From contig JAEULQ010000005.1 of NCBI GenBank assembly GCA_016792685.1, positions 1 through 44,722 of the forward strand: DNA of 44,722 bases, given 5' to 3'. This DNA comes from Tabrizicola sp. (lineage in GTDB: Bacteria > Pseudomonadota > Alphaproteobacteria > Rhodobacterales > Rhodobacteraceae). The notes under the pieces were generated by a model. It worked only from the letters and a program-made list of their open reading frames with translations, searched no databases and was not told where the DNA came from. The position numbers were made by a program, and so were the translations under genes. This document shows positions 36,217 through 44,582 of the stretch, piece by piece (the stretch's first letter is position 1; the number at the start of each line of letters is the position of its first letter).

Positions 36217-37110
36217 ATGTCGCAGACCTACCGCCCATTTCTGGCCGCGCTCTGGATGACCGGCGCCATTGCCGCCTTTACCGCCATGGCCGTCGCCACG
36301 CGCGAGATCAAGGGCGTGCATGACACATTCGAGATCCTTGCCTTTCGCTCGATGATCGGCTGGGTCATCGTCATCGGCTTTGCGACGGCCCTTGGACAAG
36401 CCGGGCGTATCCGGGCGGATAGGATCGGCAGCCATGTCCTGCGCAACATCTTCCACTTTTCCGGCCAGTCGCTCTGGTTCTATGCCGTCACCGTCATCCC
36501 GCTGGCCCAGGTCTTCGCGCTGGAATTCACCTCGCCGATCTGGGTGATCCTGCTTGCGCCCCTTTTCCTGGGCGAACGTCTGACCCGGTGGAAGCTTCTG
36601 GCCGCCGCCTTGGGCTTTTCCGGTACCCTGATCGTGGCCCATCCCGATTTCGGACGGATCGACCCGGGCGTCCTTGCCGCCGCAGGCGCCGCGATCTTCT
36701 TCGCCGCGACCACGCTGATGACCAAACGCCTGACCCGGGGCGAGGCGATTGTCTCGATCCTCTTCTGGCTCACGCTGATGCAGGCCGGATTCGGCAGCCT
36801 CGCGATGCTGGCGGACGGGCGCGTGACGCTGCCCACGCTCGCCACCCTGCCCTGGCTGGGGCTGATCGGCATTGCCGGAATCACGGCACACCTGTGTCTG
36901 ACGACCGCCCTGTCCCTGGCCCCGGCGAGCATCGTCGTTCCGGTCGATTTCGCGCGTCTGCCCATCATCGCGGTGATCGGAGCCGCAATTTATGCCGAAC
37001 CCATTGAACCCACACTCTTCCTTGGCGCGGGGCTGATCTTCCTGGGAATCTGGACCACCCTGCGCAGTGGCGCATCTGCGCCACAGGCGGCGGCGGTCAC
37101 AAAACCGTGA
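36217..37110 (+). CDS. EamA/DMT family transporter
   Basis: A 297-residue membrane protein of ten predicted helices in two EamA repeats. FRSMIGWVIVIGFATAL and LEFTSPIWVILLAPLFLGERLTRWKLLAAALGFSGTLIVA are typical of repeat 1; FARLPIIAVIGAAIYAEPIEPTLFLGAGLIFLGIW of repeat 2. It probably exports metabolites or amino acids by proton antiport; substrate unknown. ATG 36217 has AAGGGG a few bases before; an ATG at 36196 in frame is possible. It is divergent from the LtrA gene, starts 109 bases apart. Confidence 0.85.
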   Translation: MSQTYRPFLAALWMTGAIAAFTAMAVATREIKGVHDTFEILAFRSMIGWVIVIGFATALGQAGRIRADRIGSHVLRNIFHFSGQSLWFYAVTVIPLAQVFALEFTSPIWVILLAPLFLGERLTRWKLLAAALGFSGTLIVAHPDFGRIDPGVLAAAGAAIFFAATTLMTKRLTRGEAIVSILFWLTLMQAGFGSLAMLADGRVTLPTLATLPWLGLIGIAGITAHLCLTTALSLAPASIVVPVDFARLPIIAVIGAAIYAEPIEPTLFLGAGLIFLGIWTTLRSGASAPQAAAVTKP

Positions 37111-37124
37111 CGTGGCGTCATTGA

Positions 37125-37153
37125 TTGACCGGTTTCCCGGACACGCCTAGCCT
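37125..37153 (+). promoter_or_regulatory. Possible promoter of the FadL-like porin gene
   Basis: TTGACC (37125-37130), 17 bases, then TAGCCT (37148-37153), about 40 bases before the ATG. The -35 is one to two bases off consensus; the -10 is weak (three of six). Confidence 0.4.
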
Positions 37154-37192
37154 TCATGGCAAGGGGAACTACAGCGTTCAGGGATGAGGGAC

Positions 37193-38200
37193 ATGAAACG
37201 TATTCTGATTGCAACAGCCGCTGCGGCTGCAATAGCGACAAGCGCAGGCGCGGCAGGGTTTGATCGTTCAGGCCAACCGCTCGGCTTCCTGTTTGAAAAG
37301 GGCGACTATGTCGAACTGAGCTTCGGATTTGTCGCGCCCGATGTGCGCCGTGTCCCTGACGCCTATGGCGACGTTGCACTGGATTATTATCAGTATGGCC
37401 TGTCGTATAAGACCGACTTGAACGAAAAGGTCTCTCTCGGTGTGCAGTTTGACCAGCCTTGGGGCGCGCGCATCGACTACTTGCCGACTTTGCCCATTGA
37501 GGCGCACCTGAAATCATCGGCAATCAATGCTATCGGCCGGTACAAGTTCAATGATGCCCTGTCGGTACATGGCGGTGTCGGTGTGACGACGATCGGTGGC
37601 TTTCTTCGACTGCCGACGACTCCGGGCCGGTTGACCTTTGACAGTGACACCGACGTCAACTGGCTGGTGGGGGTTGCTTACGAGAAGCCTGAAATCGCCC
37701 TGCGCGTGGCTTTGACCTATTTCTCCGGGACCGATCACACGCTGACGTCCACTCCGGCTTTGCCGAACCCGAACACGATCAACCCGCCCTCGACTGTGAA
37801 CCTCGACTTCCAGACCGGTATCGCCAAGGACACCCTGCTCTTCGGCCAGATCCGCTGGGGCAACTGGACCGAGACCGCGATCCGCGTGAACGCGACGGAT
37901 ATCGTCACCTACCAAAACGACCGTTTCTCCTACGCCCTCGGCGTCGGTCGGCGGTTCAACGAGAATTGGTCGGGTGCGGTGACCTTCGGCTACGAAGAGC
38001 CCGAAGGTGGTATCGCTTCGGCACTTTCGCCAACCGATGGCTACAGAAGCATCGGACTTGCCGCGACCTACACGATGGACAATCTGAAGATCACGGGCGG
38101 CGTCCGCTATGTCGACATTGGTGACGCAACGGCCTCGACCGGTGCGTTCCAGGACAACAATGCAATCGGGGTCGGGCTGCGGATCGGCTATAGCTTCTGA
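37193..38200 (+). CDS. Outer-membrane transport protein (OmpP1/FadL family)
   Basis: A 335-residue beta-barrel protein with signal peptide (MKRILIATAAAAAIATSAGAAG). It has the FadL-type opening GFDRSG and repeated amphipathic strands, with GVQFDQPWGARIDY, the family-like AIGRYKFNDALSVHGGVG and a terminal aromatic residue (LRIGYSF). FadL proteins move hydrophobic compounds, such as fatty acids, across the outer membrane; this one is shorter than E. coli FadL. ATG 37193 has GAGGGA just upstream. A textbook terminator follows the stop. Confidence 0.85.
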   Translation: MKRILIATAAAAAIATSAGAAGFDRSGQPLGFLFEKGDYVELSFGFVAPDVRRVPDAYGDVALDYYQYGLSYKTDLNEKVSLGVQFDQPWGARIDYLPTLPIEAHLKSSAINAIGRYKFNDALSVHGGVGVTTIGGFLRLPTTPGRLTFDSDTDVNWLVGVAYEKPEIALRVALTYFSGTDHTLTSTPALPNPNTINPPSTVNLDFQTGIAKDTLLFGQIRWGNWTETAIRVNATDIVTYQNDRFSYALGVGRRFNENWSGAVTFGYEEPEGGIASALSPTDGYRSIGLAATYTMDNLKITGGVRYVDIGDATASTGAFQDNNAIGVGLRIGYSF

Positions 38201-38221
38201 TCCACTTCTAACTTCGGCAGG

Positions 38222-38249
38222 AACCCCGCCCCTTATCGGGCGGGGTTTT
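38222..38249 (+). terminator. Rho-independent terminator after the FadL-like gene
   Basis: AACCCCGCCC, loop CTTATC, GGGCGGGGTT followed by TT: a perfect 10-base GC-rich stem and a short T-run, 22 bases after the stop. Confidence 0.9.
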
Positions 38250-38301
38250 GCATTGTCAGGTCTTGCGCCCGCAGGTAACAGGGGCGCGAAGGGGTGACGC
38301 G

Positions 38302-39159
38302 ATGATCTATGGTTCAGGCAAAGACTATCTGGCCGCGCCGCAGAAGCGGGTGATGCTTTACGGCATGTCAGGCCTGGGCAAGACCCATGTCTCGAACATG
38401 CTGCGCGACCAGGGCTCGTGGTTCCACTACTCGGTCGATTACCGGATCGGCACCCGCTACATGGGCGAATACATCGCCGACAACTTCAAGCGCGAGGCGA
38501 TGAAGGTTCCGCTCCTGCGCGAACTTCTGATGACGGACAGCGTCTACATTACCTCGAACATCACCTTCGACAATCTGGCCCCCCTCTCGACCTATCTCGG
38601 CAAGCCAGGCGATCCCGCCAAGGGCGGTGTGCCTTTCGCCGAATACATGAAGCGGCAGGAGCAACACGCCCAGGCGGAAATTGCCGCCACGTTGGACACC
38701 GCGCGCTTCATGGAGCGGGCGCAAGAGCTTTACGGCTATCCGAACTTCGTCTGCGATACCTCGGGCTCCATCTGCGAGGTGGTGGTGCCGGATGATCCGG
38801 CCGACCCGGTGATGCGCCAGTTGGCCGACACGCTGCTAATGGTCTGGATCAAGGGCACCGATGCCCATACCGCCGAGCTTGTCCGCCGCTTCGACCGTGC
38901 GCCAAAGCCGATGTACTACCGGCCGGAATTCCTTCATGCGATGTGGGAAGAATACCGCGCAAGTCATTCAGTAACCGAGGAAACTTGCGATCCCGACCAC
39001 TTTGTCCGCTGGACCTATGCCCGCGCACTCGCCCATCGCCAGCCGCGCTATGCCGCGATGGCACGATGGGGGGTGACGGTCACGGCCGAGGAAGTGGCCG
39101 AAGTCCGTTCGGCGGTGGATTTCGACGCCCTCATGGCCCGCGCCATCGACCGCGCCTGA
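38302..39159 (+). CDS. P-loop ATPase of unknown function
   Basis: A 285-residue soluble protein. The only clear motif is a Walker A P-loop, GMSGLGKTH (residues 21-29), after MIYGSGKDYLAAPQKRVMLY. The following SVDYRIGTRYMGEYIADNFKREA resembles P-loop kinase-like or shikimate-kinase-like folds more than an AAA+ module. A VCDTSGSICEVV segment could be the Walker B strand. The central SNITFDNLAPLSTYLGKPGDPAKGG is notable but unrecognised. Start ATG 38302 has AAGGGG seven bases upstream. It is followed 67 bases later by metA, and similar proteins occur in relatives, so a metabolic kinase or assembly ATPase role is possible. Confidence 0.75.
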   Translation: MIYGSGKDYLAAPQKRVMLYGMSGLGKTHVSNMLRDQGSWFHYSVDYRIGTRYMGEYIADNFKREAMKVPLLRELLMTDSVYITSNITFDNLAPLSTYLGKPGDPAKGGVPFAEYMKRQEQHAQAEIAATLDTARFMERAQELYGYPNFVCDTSGSICEVVVPDDPADPVMRQLADTLLMVWIKGTDAHTAELVRRFDRAPKPMYYRPEFLHAMWEEYRASHSVTEETCDPDHFVRWTYARALAHRQPRYAAMARWGVTVTAEEVAEVRSAVDFDALMARAIDRA

Positions 39160-39226
39160 GCCCGCAAGCCTTGCAACCCTGACGATAACCCCCTAGCTCT
39201 TGGCCCAACTCCCAAGGACCTGCCCC

Positions 39227-40144
39227 ATGCCCATCACGCTTCCCGAGACCCTGCCCGCCTATGACGTGCTGCGGAACGAGGGCGTCATGGTCATGTCGCC
39301 TGCCCGCGCGGCGCATCAGGACATCCGTCCGTTGCGGATCGGACTTCTGAACCTGATGCCGAAGAAGATCCAGACCGAGAACCAGTTCGCCCGGCTGATC
39401 GGGGCCACGCCCCTGCAGATCGACCTGCAGCTCATCAGGATGTCCAGCCACGAGACGAAGAACACGGCCGCGGAGCATATGGCGACCTTCTATCGCCCGT
39501 TCCAAAAGGTGAAGCGCGAGAAGTTCGATGGCCTGATCATCACCGGCGCGCCGATCGAACATCTGCCCTTCGAAGAGGTCACCTATTGGGAGGAACTCTG
39601 CGAGGTCATGGACTGGACGCAGACCAATGTGCATTCCACCTTCGGCGTCTGCTGGGGCGGTATGGCCATGATCAACCATTTCCATGGTGTCAAAAAGCAC
39701 ATGCTGGACCACAAGGCCTTTGGCTGTTTCCGGCACCAGAACCTGGCCCCGACTTCACCCTATCTCCGCGGTTTCTCGGATGATTTCGTGATTCCGGTCA
39801 GCCGCTGGACGGAAATGAAGCAGGCGGAAATCGACGCGGCCCCCGGCCTTCGGACGCTTCTGGGCAGCGATGAGGTTGGTCCCTGCCTTGTCGAGGACCC
39901 GGGTCACCGGGCGCTCTACATCTTCAACCATTTCGAATATGACAGTGACACGCTGAAGCAGGAATACGACCGCGATGTCGCGGCGGGTACGCCGATCAAC
40001 GTGCCCCTGAACTACTACCCCGATGACAATCCCTCGAGGCCGCCGCTGAACCGCTGGAGAAGCCACGCCCACCTGCTATATGGCAACTGGATCAACGAGA
40101 TCTACCAGACCACGCCATATGATATTGCCGAGATTGGCCGCTAG
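39227..40144 (+). CDS. metA: Homoserine O-acyltransferase MetA (predicted acetyl type)
   Basis: A 305-residue enzyme of the first committed step of methionine synthesis. The active Cys142 lies in FGVCWGGM, the His in YIFNHFEYD, and [20 protein letters not shown] is the family opening. Residue 111 is Glu ([12 protein letters not shown]). In this family Glu111 (as in Bacillus cereus) favours acetyl-CoA, whereas Gly111 (as in E. coli) favours succinyl-CoA; hence I expect homoserine O-acetyltransferase activity. ATG 39227 has AAGGAC upstream; a start at 39200 is open but unsupported. The next gene overlaps its end by 26 bases. Confidence 0.95.
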   Translation: MPITLPETLPAYDVLRNEGVMVMSPARAAHQDIRPLRIGLLNLMPKKIQTENQFARLIGATPLQIDLQLIRMSSHETKNTAAEHMATFYRPFQKVKREKFDGLIITGAPIEHLPFEEVTYWEELCEVMDWTQTNVHSTFGVCWGGMAMINHFHGVKKHMLDHKAFGCFRHQNLAPTSPYLRGFSDDFVIPVSRWTEMKQAEIDAAPGLRTLLGSDEVGPCLVEDPGHRALYIFNHFEYDSDTLKQEYDRDVAAGTPINVPLNYYPDDNPSRPPLNRWRSHAHLLYGNWINEIYQTTPYDIAEIGR

Positions 40145-41051
40145 CCTCCTCATCGCCGCGCTTGGACTGGCCGGGGTCACGCATTGGCGGGCCTCGGCAC
40201 GTGAGGCTCAGGCCGAGACCGATTTCCCGCCGACCGGCGCCTTCGTCACAGTGGACGGGCTTGAGTTGCACTATGAAATGGTCGGGACCGGCCCCGATCT
40301 CGTGATGATCCACGGCGCATCGGGTTCACTTCGGGACCTGACCTTTGCCCTGCGTGACCAGCTGGCGGATCGCTACCGGGTGACGGTTGTGGACCGCCCC
40401 GGTCTTGGTCACTCTGATCCCCTGCGCGAAACCAGCCTCGCGGCCCAGGCCCGCGTCATCAAGGCTGGCCTCACCAAGCTGGGCGTGACCCGGCCGATCG
40501 TTCTGGGGCAAAGCTACGGCGGATCGGTCGCGCTTGCCTGGGCGCTTGACGGCGGCCCACGGGCGCTGGTCCTGGTCGGTTCGCCCTCGATGCCATGGCC
40601 GGGCAAGCTCGACCCCTGGTATCGCCTCACCGCCAACCCGGTGGGACGCGCCCTTGCCATCCCGCTTGCCTCGGCCTTCGTCCCCGAAAGCTATGTGCGC
40701 AGTGCGACAGCTGCAGTCTTTGCCCCGGACCCAGTACCTTCGGGCTATGACGATCATCTTGGCGCGGCCTTGACGCTGAGGCGTGAGACCCTGGCTGCCA
40801 ACACTGCACAGGTCAATGCGCTGAGGGCCGAGTTGGTGGCAATGGAGCCGCTTTACCCGACGCTTGATCTGCCGGTCGAACTGATCCACGGCACTGCGGA
40901 TACGATCGTACCGCTCGGCATCCATTCGGGGCCAATCTCGGCACTGCTGCCGAATGCAACCCTGACTGTGATCGACGGTGCCGGGCATATGCCGCACCAC
41001 GCCCATGCCGATATGGTCATCGCGGCAATCAACCGCGCCGCATTGCGCTGA
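40119..41051 (+). CDS. Secreted or anchored alpha/beta hydrolase
   Basis: A 310-residue alpha/beta hydrolase with an N-terminal hydrophobic leader ([18 protein letters not shown]). The oxyanion segment is [15 protein letters not shown], nucleophile elbow [16 protein letters not shown], acid [13 protein letters not shown], and catalytic His [15 protein letters not shown]. It probably acts in the periplasm; the substrate is unknown. ATG 40119 lies within metA, so the reading frames overlap 26 bases; no good ribosome site is visible, and translation may depend on metA. ppk2 follows 40 bases later. Confidence 0.8.
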   Translation: MILPRLAASLLIAALGLAGVTHWRASAREAQAETDFPPTGAFVTVDGLELHYEMVGTGPDLVMIHGASGSLRDLTFALRDQLADRYRVTVVDRPGLGHSDPLRETSLAAQARVIKAGLTKLGVTRPIVLGQSYGGSVALAWALDGGPRALVLVGSPSMPWPGKLDPWYRLTANPVGRALAIPLASAFVPESYVRSATAAVFAPDPVPSGYDDHLGAALTLRRETLAANTAQVNALRAELVAMEPLYPTLDLPVELIHGTADTIVPLGIHSGPISALLPNATLTVIDGAGHMPHHAHADMVIAAINRAALR

Positions 41052-41091
41052 TCCATTCTATCGCCATACTGGCCTGAAACGGGAGGACAGG

Positions 41092-41964
41092 ATGACCCTA
41101 CCATTTGACGGCGCGATCAGCCGCTACTTTCGCGAAGGTGCCCCTGCTGCTGTCCGTAAGGCCATTGAGGCTGCGGGCAAGGATGAAATCCTGACCAAGT
41201 CCTATCCCTATCGGGAAGAGATGAAGGGCAAGGACTACTCCAAGCACATGGAAGCGCTGCAGATCGAGCTGGCCAAGATGCAGGCCGGGTTGCGGGCTGC
41301 GGGTCAAAGGCTGATCGTTGTGTTCGAGGGCCGCGATGCCGCTGGCAAGGGCGGAACGATCAAGGCCGTGACCGAGAACATGAACCCGCGTCAGGCCTAT
41401 ATTGTCGCGCTGTCGAAGCCCACGGAACGCGAGACCCAGCAATGGTATTTCCAGCGCTACGTCGACTGGTTCCCCGCAAAGGGCGAAATCGCGCTTTTCG
41501 ACCGCAGCTGGTACAACCGCGCGATGATCGAACACGTCTTCGGCTTCTGCACGCCTGAGGACCGGGAAAGGTTCTTCCGGCAACTCCCGGAATTCGAGCA
41601 GATGATCGCGGATGAAGGCATCATCTTCCTGAAGCTCTGGTTGGAAGTCGGGCGCGCCGAACAGTTGAAGCGCTTCCTCGACCGCGAGGGCGACCTTCTG
41701 AAACAGTGGAAGCTGTCGAAGATCGACGTGGACGGCCTGCCGAAGTGGGACGAATACTGCCAGGCCATCGACGAGACGATGGCGAAGACCCATTCGAAGC
41801 GCGCGCCCTGGACCGTGATCCTGTCGGATGACAAGAAGCGCGCCCGGATTGCTGCGATTCAGACCATCCTCGGCGCGATCGAGTATGAGGGAAAGGACCG
41901 CAAGGCTATCGGCAAGATCGACGGCAAGATCTGCGGCGGACCGGATTTGCGGCCGAAGACCTGA
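41092..41964 (+). CDS. ppk2: Polyphosphate kinase 2
   Basis: A 290-residue PPK2-family enzyme that transfers phosphate between polyphosphate and nucleotides (GDP or ADP, depending on class). The Walker A segment is [19 protein letters not shown] (residues 78-96), Walker B is [17 protein letters not shown], and the lid region has [20 protein letters not shown]. Single-domain length suggests class I. ATG 41092 follows GGGAGGACAGG. Its stop shares one base with the tetR start (TGATG), so the two are coupled. Confidence 0.93.
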   Translation: MTLPFDGAISRYFREGAPAAVRKAIEAAGKDEILTKSYPYREEMKGKDYSKHMEALQIELAKMQAGLRAAGQRLIVVFEGRDAAGKGGTIKAVTENMNPRQAYIVALSKPTERETQQWYFQRYVDWFPAKGEIALFDRSWYNRAMIEHVFGFCTPEDRERFFRQLPEFEQMIADEGIIFLKLWLEVGRAEQLKRFLDREGDLLKQWKLSKIDVDGLPKWDEYCQAIDETMAKTHSKRAPWTVILSDDKKRARIAAIQTILGAIEYEGKDRKAIGKIDGKICGGPDLRPKT

Positions 41965-42575
41965 TGAAACGTGGCTACCATCACGGCAACCTGCGCCAGG
42001 CCCTGGTCGAGGCGGCGCTGGCCCTGATCGCCGAGAAGGGACCGCAGGGTTTCACCCTGTCGGAGGCCGCGAAGGCGGCGGATGTGACACCTGCTGCCGT
42101 CTACCGCCACTTCGCCGGTCGGGACGATCTTCTGGCCGAGGTCGCCCGGCAGGGATTCGACATCTTTGCCGCCCTGCTGGAGTATGCTTTCGACGACGGC
42201 AAGCCGACGGCCCTGGCAGCGTTCGAGGCGACAGGGCGGGCCTATCTGGCTTTTGCCCGGAAATATCCCGGCCACTACCAGGCGATGTTCGAAAGCGGGC
42301 TGCAGCCAGGGCGGCACCCCGACCTGGCCCTTGTCTCGCGCAAGGCGCGCGAGACGATGGACCGCGCGGCGGAAGCTCTGGTCCGGAGCCTGCCGGAGGG
42401 GCGGCGGCCACCGGCCAGCATGATTTCCGCCCATGTCTGGGCCACCAGCCACGGGGTGGTCGAGCTTTACCTGAGAGGCAATGGCGGGCCGCAGCCGCGG
42501 TCTCCCGAAGACCTGCTGGAGACCGCGATCGGGATCTACTTGCGGGGGCTGGGGCTGCTGTCGCCGGATCGGTGA
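41964..42575 (+). CDS. TetR family transcriptional regulator (WHG-domain type)
   Basis: A 203-residue regulator. The helix-turn-helix covers about residues 25-50 (GFTLSEAAKAADVTPAAVYRHFAGRDDLLAEV). The C-terminal part has AMFESGL and ISAHVWATSHGVVELYLRG, which fits the WHG ligand-binding domain; [18 protein letters not shown] is the typical opening of that subgroup. It is translated from the ppk2 message (TGATG). Ligand unknown. A 13-base palindrome (GTCCACAGTGGAC) lies 8 bases past its stop. Confidence 0.9.
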   Translation: MKRGYHHGNLRQALVEAALALIAEKGPQGFTLSEAAKAADVTPAAVYRHFAGRDDLLAEVARQGFDIFAALLEYAFDDGKPTALAAFEATGRAYLAFARKYPGHYQAMFESGLQPGRHPDLALVSRKARETMDRAAEALVRSLPEGRRPPASMISAHVWATSHGVVELYLRGNGGPQPRSPEDLLETAIGIYLRGLGLLSPDR

Positions 42576-42582
42576 GACAAGT

Positions 42583-42757
42583 GTCCACAGTGGACGAACG
42601 CCGAGATTTATTTTAGATCAATGACTTGCTCGCGGACGTTAAGGAATTCGCAACCTTTCGAAAGCGGGGCTTTCCCGTCACCCTGACCCTTTCCACCGAG
42701 GGGAGAGTGGACGTCCCTTGTAGGCGTTCCGCGACATCGCAAGGGTCAGGAATTCGC
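42583..42757. promoter_or_regulatory. Structured region between tetR and the SH3-repeat gene
   Basis: This 250-base gap contains: a perfect palindrome GTCCACAGTGGAC (42583-42595); a small hairpin GAAAGC-GGG-GCTTTC (42660-42674); an inverted repeat CCTGACCCTT (42682-42691) with AAGGGTCAGG (42741-42750); and a direct repeat AGGAATTCGC at 42642-42651 and 42748-42757. The first could be a regulator's operator; the others could be a small RNA or leader. No coding frame here is convincing. Confidence 0.4.
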
Positions 42758-42826
42758 CCGGTGACGGTTCGCCCGGGATCGGCGAAACTTCAGGAAAGAA
42801 ACACTTCACAAGGGACTGACCTGCCT

Positions 42827-43399
42827 ATGCCGCGTCGTACAATCGCCGCTTCCTTTGCGCTTCTTGCGACCACTGGCATCGCCCTGGCCTGTGGCGGCGC
42901 TCCGATCTGCACGGTAGCCGACCCGACCGATACGCCCCTGAACATCCGATTGTCGCCGAACGGTCCGGTCGTCGGTACGGCGAAGAATGGGACAGAGCTG
43001 ACGTTCGTCGAACACCGCGAGGTCGACGGCCAGCTTTGGGCGCTGGTCGAGCGGTTCCATGAAGGCGAGCTTGCCGCGGATTTCGATGGAGCCTGGGTCT
43101 ACGGCCCGTACCTTGACTGTCAGGGGGAGACGAAGGGACTGCCGGAGGAGCCCTATTCTACCGGAGCCGAGCCGGTGTCCTGTACGGTCGCCGACCCGAC
43201 CGACACGCCGCTGAATGTCCGGGTAGACCCGGGCGGCGAGATTTTCGCGACGCTGCGCAATGGCACGGTGGTCCGTGCGCTGGGGCGGAAGATGTACGAG
43301 GGCAAGCCCTGGATCTATGTCGAGAAATGGTCGGGCGACAACGCGGTGGGCTGGGTCTTCGACGCCTATATGGCCTGCGCCGAAGACGAGAGCCATTAG
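42827..43399 (+). CDS. Secreted protein with two SH3-like repeats
   Basis: A 190-residue exported protein. A signal peptide (MPRRTIAASFALLATTGIALAC) precedes two tandem repeats of about 70-90 residues. Each begins with CTVADPTDTPLN[IV]R and ends with a Cys near AWVYGPYLDC or GWVFDAYMAC. The repeat body (xxNGTxxxxxxxxxxGxxWxxVE) resembles bacterial SH3 (SH3b) domains. The paired Cys in each repeat suggest disulfides. The DNA for the two repeats is also nearly identical over its first 35 bases, so the duplication is recent or under constraint. Role unknown; perhaps cell-wall binding. ATG 42827 begins the leader; a longer frame upstream lacks a signal. Confidence 0.8.
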   Translation: MPRRTIAASFALLATTGIALACGGAPICTVADPTDTPLNIRLSPNGPVVGTAKNGTELTFVEHREVDGQLWALVERFHEGELAADFDGAWVYGPYLDCQGETKGLPEEPYSTGAEPVSCTVADPTDTPLNVRVDPGGEIFATLRNGTVVRALGRKMYEGKPWIYVEKWSGDNAVGWVFDAYMACAEDESH

Positions 43400-43481
43400 A
43401 CGCAGGCGGAGGTACCCAATACTCCGCTCCGGGGCCAATACAGGCTCCGGAGTGATTACTTTGTAGCAATCGCCTTCTGGA

Positions 43482-44582
43482 CTAGCGGAACAGGACCAGC
43501 GCCGAGGGGCTCCAGGCGACGCGGACCTTGGTCCCGACTTCGAGCACCGGGCGGCCCGGGACGTTGCGCATCGAGAGGCGCACTTCGACATCGGTCCCGC
43601 CGAGATAGACGTCATAATAGGTCATGTCGCCGAAGTAGATCACCTCGTCGATGACGCCATCTGTTTCGCGCTCGGGCGCTTTCTGGTCATCATAGAGAAG
43701 CGTCAGGGTCTCGGGGCGCAGGCCCACGACCGGGCTTTCACCCGTCTTGGCCGGTGCCTGGGCGATATCGAGCGCCACGCGGCCCAGGCCCTTTGCCTCG
43801 ACCTCGACCTTGTCCCCGGATTCCGACAGGATGTCGGCGGGAATGAAGTTCATCGTCCCGATGAAATCGGCGACCTTCCGCGTCGCCGGGCGGCGATAGA
43901 GCGTCTCGGGGTCGGCGAGCTGGGCAATCTCACCCTCGAACATGACGGCGATCCGGTCGGACATGACCAGCGCTTCTTCCTGGTCATGGGTGACGAGGAT
44001 AAAGGTGATCCCGACCTGGCGCTGCAGCTTGATCAGCTCGACCTGCATATGCTCGCGCATCTTCTTGTCGAGCGCAGAGAGCGGCTCATCGAGGAGCAGC
44101 ACCTTGGGCTTCAGGATCAGTGCGCGCGCGAGAGCCACCCGCTGACGTTGGCCCCCGGACAGCGCATGGGCGGCGCGTTTGCCAAAGCCCTTGAGGCCGA
44201 CCATTTCCAGCGCTTCGGCCACGGCCTTGGCCTTCTCTTCCTTCGAGCGCGGATCCTTGCGAAGGCCAAAGCCCACGTTCTCTTCCACGGTCATGTGCGG
44301 GAAGATCGCATAGCTCTGGAACACCATGTTCGTCGGTCGCGCGTTGGCCTGGACCTGCGCCATATCCTTGCCGTCGATCATGATCACACCCTGATCGATG
44401 CCTTCAAACCCGGCGATCGTGCGCAGAAGCGTGGTCTTGCCGCAGCCCGAGGGGCCGAGAAGCGAGAAAAACTCTCCGGCCTTGATCGTGCCGTTGATGC
44501 CGCGCAGGGCGTGATAGTCGCCATAGTACTTATGGACGTTCTTGAACTCGATCATCGTCGGACGGTCGTCGGAAAAGGTCAC
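43482..44582 (-). CDS. potA: Polyamine-type ABC transporter ATP-binding protein (PotA-like)
   Basis: A 366-residue ABC ATPase. Walker A GPSGCGKTT at 43-51, Q-loop in MVFQSYAIFPHMTV, signature LSGGQRQRVALARAL, Walker B VLLLDEPLSALD, and switch His in ILVTHDQEEAL. The C-terminal third is the TOBE-type regulatory domain seen in PotA, FbpC or phosphonate importers (VGLRPETLTLL, RLSMRNVPGRP). It powers uptake of spermidine/putrescine or a related substrate. GTG 44582 overlaps the permease stop (GTGA) and has GGAGG seven bases upstream. The symbol is by family resemblance. Confidence 0.9.
   Translation of the reverse strand: MTFSDDRPTMIEFKNVHKYYGDYHALRGINGTIKAGEFFSLLGPSGCGKTTLLRTIAGFEGIDQGVIMIDGKDMAQVQANARPTNMVFQSYAIFPHMTVEENVGFGLRKDPRSKEEKAKAVAEALEMVGLKGFGKRAAHALSGGQRQRVALARALILKPKVLLLDEPLSALDKKMREHMQVELIKLQRQVGITFILVTHDQEEALVMSDRIAVMFEGEIAQLADPETLYRRPATRKVADFIGTMNFIPADILSESGDKVEVEAKGLGRVALDIAQAPAKTGESPVVGLRPETLTLLYDDQKAPERETDGVIDEVIYFGDMTYYDVYLGGTDVEVRLSMRNVPGRPVLEVGTKVRVAWSPSALVLFR

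Noticed and set aside
43425-43465. Terminator between the SH3-repeat gene and potA
   Set aside because: The inverted repeat around ACTCCG and CGGAGT is short with a loop of about 20 bases and a bulge; too weak to list.
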